Notes under the pieces: model-generated
The model's input: the letters and a program-made list of their open reading frames with translations, nothing else
Told to the model about the DNA's origin: nothing
The model's database searches: none
Assembly (NCBI GenBank): GCA_021801025.1
Contig: JAJYYK010000001.1
Span: forward strand, 273,715-337,714
Direction of reading: 5' to 3'
DNA: 64,000 bases
Source of the DNA: Pseudomonadota bacterium
GTDB taxonomy: Bacteria > Pseudomonadota > Gammaproteobacteria > Burkholderiales > Sulfuriferulaceae
Program-made: the position numbers and the translations under genes
Shown here: one piece after another, positions 60,430-64,000 of the stretch
How the letters are laid out: each line of letters begins with the position of its first letter
How positions within the stretch are numbered: the first letter of the stretch is position 1

Positions 60430-63027
60430 ATGCGCAGTTTGTATAAACGTACTTTTGGTTTACTTGACACACTGAGGGGATTTGTATTTATTTCACTTGT
60501 CGGCGTCGCAGCACTGGTCTTTCTCGGCGTTACGCTTGCCTCTTCCCTGTTATATGAAAAGCTTTTAAAAGATAATAATCTGGAAGCTTCGAAAGAAGTC
60601 GCGCAACAAAATTTCAATACGATTTATCAAGTTTTGCGCACAGGTGGATCATCCCGGCAAGTCAGCAGTATTCTGGCCGATGGCACCAATACTTTTTCAG
60701 GCACACTGAATCAGGTTGGCCTGTACCGCAGTCCGGTCGTGGAAGCGCAGTATGGGCATGGATATCAGGCACCTGCGCCGGCCGAAGTGCAGCAGGTAAT
60801 GTTTGGCGGCAAACAATCCGTGCTTCAAACGGGTAACCATCTCCGCTATTTCTATCCGGTTGCGGCAAAACAGAACTGTTTGCGATGTCACCCCGCTGCC
60901 AAAACAGGGGATGTGCTCGGAGTCGTTGTGATTCAGCACAAGTTGCAAACAGTCGCCACCACCGTACGTGTTTATTATGTCGCATTGTTCTTTGCCTTGG
61001 GTGTGCTGGTGCTGCTGATCGCCACTGCGTTGACCGGGTTTGTGACGGGAAAACTGAATCGATCCATCGCGCTTTTTCACAACAAGGTGAATTCATTTAA
61101 CAATATCAAGGATTTTTCTCAACTTAACATCGGCAAAGTCGATTTTGGTTTCAATGAATTGAACCAGGGCTTTGAAAATGTCACCTTGCTGGTTGAGAAA
61201 ATAAAGAATATTGCCGTCGACAAGAGCGTGCTTGAATTCGAAATCAGGCTGCTCGAGAAATTCATCATTACTTCAAATGTGGTGCGGGATTGGCGGCAGT
61301 TTATTAAAACACTGTTGCTGGATATTAATCAGGTCATTGATGCCTATGCACTGGTCACGATTTTTCGGGTTGATGAAGAAGCTTACGAATGCGAGATTTT
61401 CTGGCGCAATCCGCCTTCGGGAGAAACCACCCGTTTATTTGAAGAAATTTTGCGCAGGCAGTTACTTGATCATCCGTTTTCGCATGATTTCACCCTGGTG
61501 CAATTCGTCCACAACATCGCCGATGAAACGGGTAAACTGCCAGAGTTAAGCGCTCACGACATCGAATTTCAAACCAAAACTTTGCTGCTGGAAGCGCCGA
61601 AAATCGGCGGTATTGTCGGGATCGGCGTGCAGTCGATGATGACGGGAGATAACGTTCGTTACATGGTGATTGGCAGCATTTTGACCACGCTGCTTAATCT
61701 GGTGGGGTCGGTCAAGGCCATTTACAAATACACCAAAGACCTCGAGCACTATGCAACACGCGACCCATTAACCGATCTGTATAACCAGCGGATGTTCTGG
61801 GAATTGCTCGGATATGAGGTCGGTCGTTCAAAACGGCACAAGCAACAGTTTGCCATATTGATGCTTGATCTGGATAACTTTAAAACCATTAACGACCGTT
61901 ACGGGCATCATGTGGGAGACGCGTTTTTGCAGGCATTCGCCAAATTGTTGCATGGTGCAGTCAGGGATGGCGACTTGCTTGCCCGTTACGGTGGTGATGA
62001 ATTCTGTATCATTTTGCCGGAGGCGGCCGATACGCAAGCATACATGATTGCGCAACGGGTAACGGAGCTGCTGGCAAATTTCTCTATGGATACGCCGGAT
62101 GGTCGCAAACTCAGGGCGACCACTTCAATCGGCATCGCCATCAGTCCAAATCATGGCGATAACCCAAAGGATTTGTTTCTGGTTGCCGATAACATGATGT
62201 ACAAGGCCAAGAAACTGGGCAAGAACGCGATTGCGATTCCAAGTGAAGGCGAAATGGCGGAAGTGTTCAGGAAGGCCGGTGAAAAAGGCGTGATGATCCA
62301 GAACGCGCTGGATCAGGGCGGGATCGTCCCTTACTTTCAGCCTATCTGCGACGCCACCAGTGGCGAGATTGTGATTCATGAATTGTTGATGCGCATTCAG
62401 CTTGACGACAAAATAGTGGTGGCTAATGATTTCATTGAGCAGGCCGAGAGCATGGGGCTTGCGCACAAGATGGATTACCAGTTGATCGAGAAGGCATTCG
62501 CGCAGATCAGCGCGCAGGGCTATGAGGGCATGTTATTCGTCAATCTGTCGCCCAAGGCGCTGATCGTTGGGGAATTCGTGGCCCGGGTGAGTCATTTGGC
62601 ACAAAAATCCGGTATTGTACCAGGCCGCATTGTGTTTGAGATCACAGAACGCGAAACGGTCAGCAACCTGAGTTTGCTGGAAAAGTTTGTGCTCGATGTC
62701 AAGCTGCAGGGGTTCAGTTTTGCGATTGATGATTTCGGATCCGGCTATTCATCGTTTCAGTACATCAAGCGCTTCCCGGTCGATTATATCAAGATTGAAG
62801 GGGAGTTTATCCGTAACATGTTGCAGGATGAGGTTTATTTGGCTTTTGTCAAAAGTATTGTGACCCTGGCCAAAGAGTTGAAAATAAAGACCATCGCTGA
62901 GTTCGTTGAGGACGCTGAAATACTGGCTGCCGTCAGTGAGTTGGGTATCGATTATGCGCAGGGTTACCATATCAGTCGCCCTTCGCCAGTGATCCATGTT
63001 GTGGGAGCAATGATTTCTTCTACTTAG
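60430..63027 (+). CDS. Heme-c-sensor GGDEF/EAL c-di-GMP protein
   Basis: An 865-residue membrane signalling protein; ATG 60430 (MRSLYKRTFGLLDTLRGFVF) is preferred, ATG-like codons upstream being poorly placed. Helix 1 (about residues 18-41), a periplasmic domain to about 180 with a heme c motif CLRCH (150-154, followed by PAAKTGDVLGVV), helix 2 (about 181-205), a GAF-like stretch (about 265-430), then GGDEF (521-525, active form RYGGDEF) with an RxxD inhibitory site five residues before it, and an EAL domain in which EAL reads ELL (651-653) while FVNLSP, EITERE, DDFGSGYSS and KIEGEF are kept. It may therefore both make and break c-di-GMP. The heme motif suggests redox or gas sensing (inference). 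Next comes cheA. Confidence 0.88.
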   Translation: MRSLYKRTFGLLDTLRGFVFISLVGVAALVFLGVTLASSLLYEKLLKDNNLEASKEVAQQNFNTIYQVLRTGGSSRQVSSILADGTNTFSGTLNQVGLYRSPVVEAQYGHGYQAPAPAEVQQVMFGGKQSVLQTGNHLRYFYPVAAKQNCLRCHPAAKTGDVLGVVVIQHKLQTVATTVRVYYVALFFALGVLVLLIATALTGFVTGKLNRSIALFHNKVNSFNNIKDFSQLNIGKVDFGFNELNQGFENVTLLVEKIKNIAVDKSVLEFEIRLLEKFIITSNVVRDWRQFIKTLLLDINQVIDAYALVTIFRVDEEAYECEIFWRNPPSGETTRLFEEILRRQLLDHPFSHDFTLVQFVHNIADETGKLPELSAHDIEFQTKTLLLEAPKIGGIVGIGVQSMMTGDNVRYMVIGSILTTLLNLVGSVKAIYKYTKDLEHYATRDPLTDLYNQRMFWELLGYEVGRSKRHKQQFAILMLDLDNFKTINDRYGHHVGDAFLQAFAKLLHGAVRDGDLLARYGGDEFCIILPEAADTQAYMIAQRVTELLANFSMDTPDGRKLRATTSIGIAISPNHGDNPKDLFLVADNMMYKAKKLGKNAIAIPSEGEMAEVFRKAGEKGVMIQNALDQGGIVPYFQPICDATSGEIVIHELLMRIQLDDKIVVANDFIEQAESMGLAHKMDYQLIEKAFAQISAQGYEGMLFVNLSPKALIVGEFVARVSHLAQKSGIVPGRIVFEITERETVSNLSLLEKFVLDVKLQGFSFAIDDFGSGYSSFQYIKRFPVDYIKIEGEFIRNMLQDEVYLAFVKSIVTLAKELKIKTIAEFVEDAEILAAVSELGIDYAQGYHISRPSPVIHVVGAMISST

Positions 63028-63413
63028 CGATATTCAGTAGTGACCAGAATTTTTGCCAAAACAGCCGTCTTTGGCCTGGTAGTCTGTCGGACTTAAAGGG
63101 AATTGGCTACAAATTGACTTGACCGGTACTTATTTCACCGTTTTTTGGCAAATAGTTCAACTATTTATTTGCAAAATCGTTAGAATCTGCGTTTTAGCAG
63201 CGCAATTTTTCGAGTAACGCCTTTGCGGTTTGCCTGTTTGATGTGCTGTGTTTCAATTTTTCAAGCCAGGCAGGCACTTGGCCTGGATGGATCAGAATTC
63301 CGGATTTTAGCCGGCAGAAACCCCGCTACCCTCTGAAGGGCAAGATTTTAAAGGGGTTGTGAAGGGATGTAAAAAATGAAATTCAATATTGGACCGGTAA
63401 GATAGGGGGAATA
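63028..63413. other. Intergenic region before cheA with a structured leader
   Basis: No gene is seen. A nested stem lies at 63319-63358: AACCCC pairs with GGGGTT, enclosing a CCCT-CTGA-AGGG hairpin. Further up is a GCCAGGC...GCCTGG hairpin near 63266-63290. The elements may be a leader structure or terminator remnants. No c-di-GMP riboswitch signature was recognised. Confidence 0.4.
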
Positions 63414-64000
63414 ATGACAGTAGATATGAGCCAGTTTTACGAGACTTTTTTTGATGAAGCGATGGAGTTGCTGGCTGAAAAGGAACGTTTATTACTCAAC
63501 ATCAACGTGTCTGCTCCTGATACGGAAGAATTGAATGCGATATTTCGTACCGCGCATTCGATTAAAGGCGGCGCGGCGACATTCGGTTTTGTTGACATTA
63601 CTGAGATGACGCATGTGCTGGAATCGCTGTTAGACCGGATACGCAAGGGGGAAATCACTCTCACCGCCGACCATGTCGATGCTTTTCTTGCCGCAAAAGA
63701 TGTGCTCACCATGCTGATTGATGGACATCGTCACGGCAGTGCAGTGGAGCACGATCTGGTGGCGGAAGTCAGCAAACGCCTGAATCAGCTTTCGGCACAA
63801 GCGCCCCAACCTGTGCAAGGCACGGTCGCGGCCGTTGAAGCAGCCTCGCCAGCTGTTGTTCAGGTTGAAGCATCCCTCCCACTGGCTGCGGGTATGCATC
63901 AATACACCGTGACATTGCCCGTCACCCCGCAACGCGACGTTGAGGCTTTAGTGACTGAATTAGGGCTGATGGGCGATGTCAAAGTATCGATATTGGCCAA
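63414..64000 (+). CDS. cheA: CheA-type chemotaxis histidine kinase, 3'-truncated by window edge
   Basis: The first 195 residues are visible, from ATG 63414 (MTVDMSQFYETFFDEAMELL) preceded by AGGGGGA. The HPt domain (about residues 5-110) carries the phosphorylated His in AIFRTAHSIKGGAATFGF. A Pro/Ala/Val-rich linker follows (AQAPQPVQGTVAAVEAA), then the beginning of what looks like a P2/receptor-type domain (HQYTVTLPV). CheA passes phosphate from receptors to CheY and CheB. The location after a c-di-GMP protein suggests a motility/chemotaxis cluster beyond the window. Confidence 0.85.
   Translation, partial: MTVDMSQFYETFFDEAMELLAEKERLLLNINVSAPDTEELNAIFRTAHSIKGGAATFGFVDITEMTHVLESLLDRIRKGEITLTADHVDAFLAAKDVLTMLIDGHRHGSAVEHDLVAEVSKRLNQLSAQAPQPVQGTVAAVEAASPAVVQVEASLPLAAGMHQYTVTLPVTPQRDVEALVTELGLMGDVKVSILA

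Noticed and set aside
63260..63413. c-di-GMP riboswitch before cheA
   Set aside because: The stems do not match the GEMM core; only a generic nested hairpin remains.

Overview
The window reads as a chromosomal segment of a betaproteobacterium, most likely in or near the Nitrosomonadales (Gallionellaceae/Ferrovaceae-like). This is inferred from gene order and protein families, not from a database search. Supporting signs are the runs lpxL-lpxL-dapF-DUF484-xerC beside a divergent metK, accB-accC-prmA-DUF3426, glmU-glmS, an F-type atp operon, split gcvPA/gcvPB, and several heme-c proteins, including a Cyc2-like cytochrome-porin. No rRNA, tRNA or CRISPR array was seen.

Layout. 1-3.4 kb: end of a TolC-type efflux gene, then an outer-membrane monoheme cytochrome-porin with a diheme c4-like lipoprotein, a plausible route for electrons across the outer membrane. 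3.45-9.4 kb is accessory DNA: hipBA with its operator, an orphan lipoamide dehydrogenase, a possible 37-residue membrane protein, a protein with three HTH-like modules, and a PIN/Phd toxin-antitoxin pair between remnants of IS6- and IS3-family elements. 9.4-24.3 kb: a glycine-zipper envelope protein, metK, lipid A acyltransferases, dapF, xerC, argH and the complete atp operon. A strong terminator-like hairpin separates atpD from atpC. 24.5-31.1 kb (minus strand): dsbD-tlpA, aroQ-accB-accC-prmA-DUF3426. 31.6-41.9 kb: glmU-glmS-queD-like, gcvT-gcvH-gcvPA-gcvPB, a 28-residue-repeat protein, OsmC and DsrE proteins. 42-54.4 kb is a long minus-strand run: [2Fe-2S] protein, hydrolase, NodIJ-type ABC exporter, mutY, parE-parC, a TatD-DUF559 fusion, a methyltransferase, DUF1415, an ECF sigma factor and a VIT-family transporter. 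54.5-60.1 kb: a Fur-box-headed locus with an OprB-type porin, a secreted propeller-like protein, a Tat-exported DyP peroxidase and an unusual NRAMP-like transporter. 60.4-64 kb: a GGDEF/EAL protein with a heme-c motif in its periplasmic domain, and the start of a CheA kinase.

The most unusual items are these. The tatD gene is fused in frame to a DUF559 nuclease domain through a linker encoded by a dispersed GC-rich repeat, with a second repeat copy at the 3' end. The iron-regulated porin/propeller/DyP/NRAMP-like locus looks like an uptake or detoxification unit. The Cyc2-like cytochrome-porin and c4 lipoprotein form a pair. The c-di-GMP enzyme may sense redox state or a ligand through a periplasmic heme. 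The four-repeat protein sits directly behind gcvPB.
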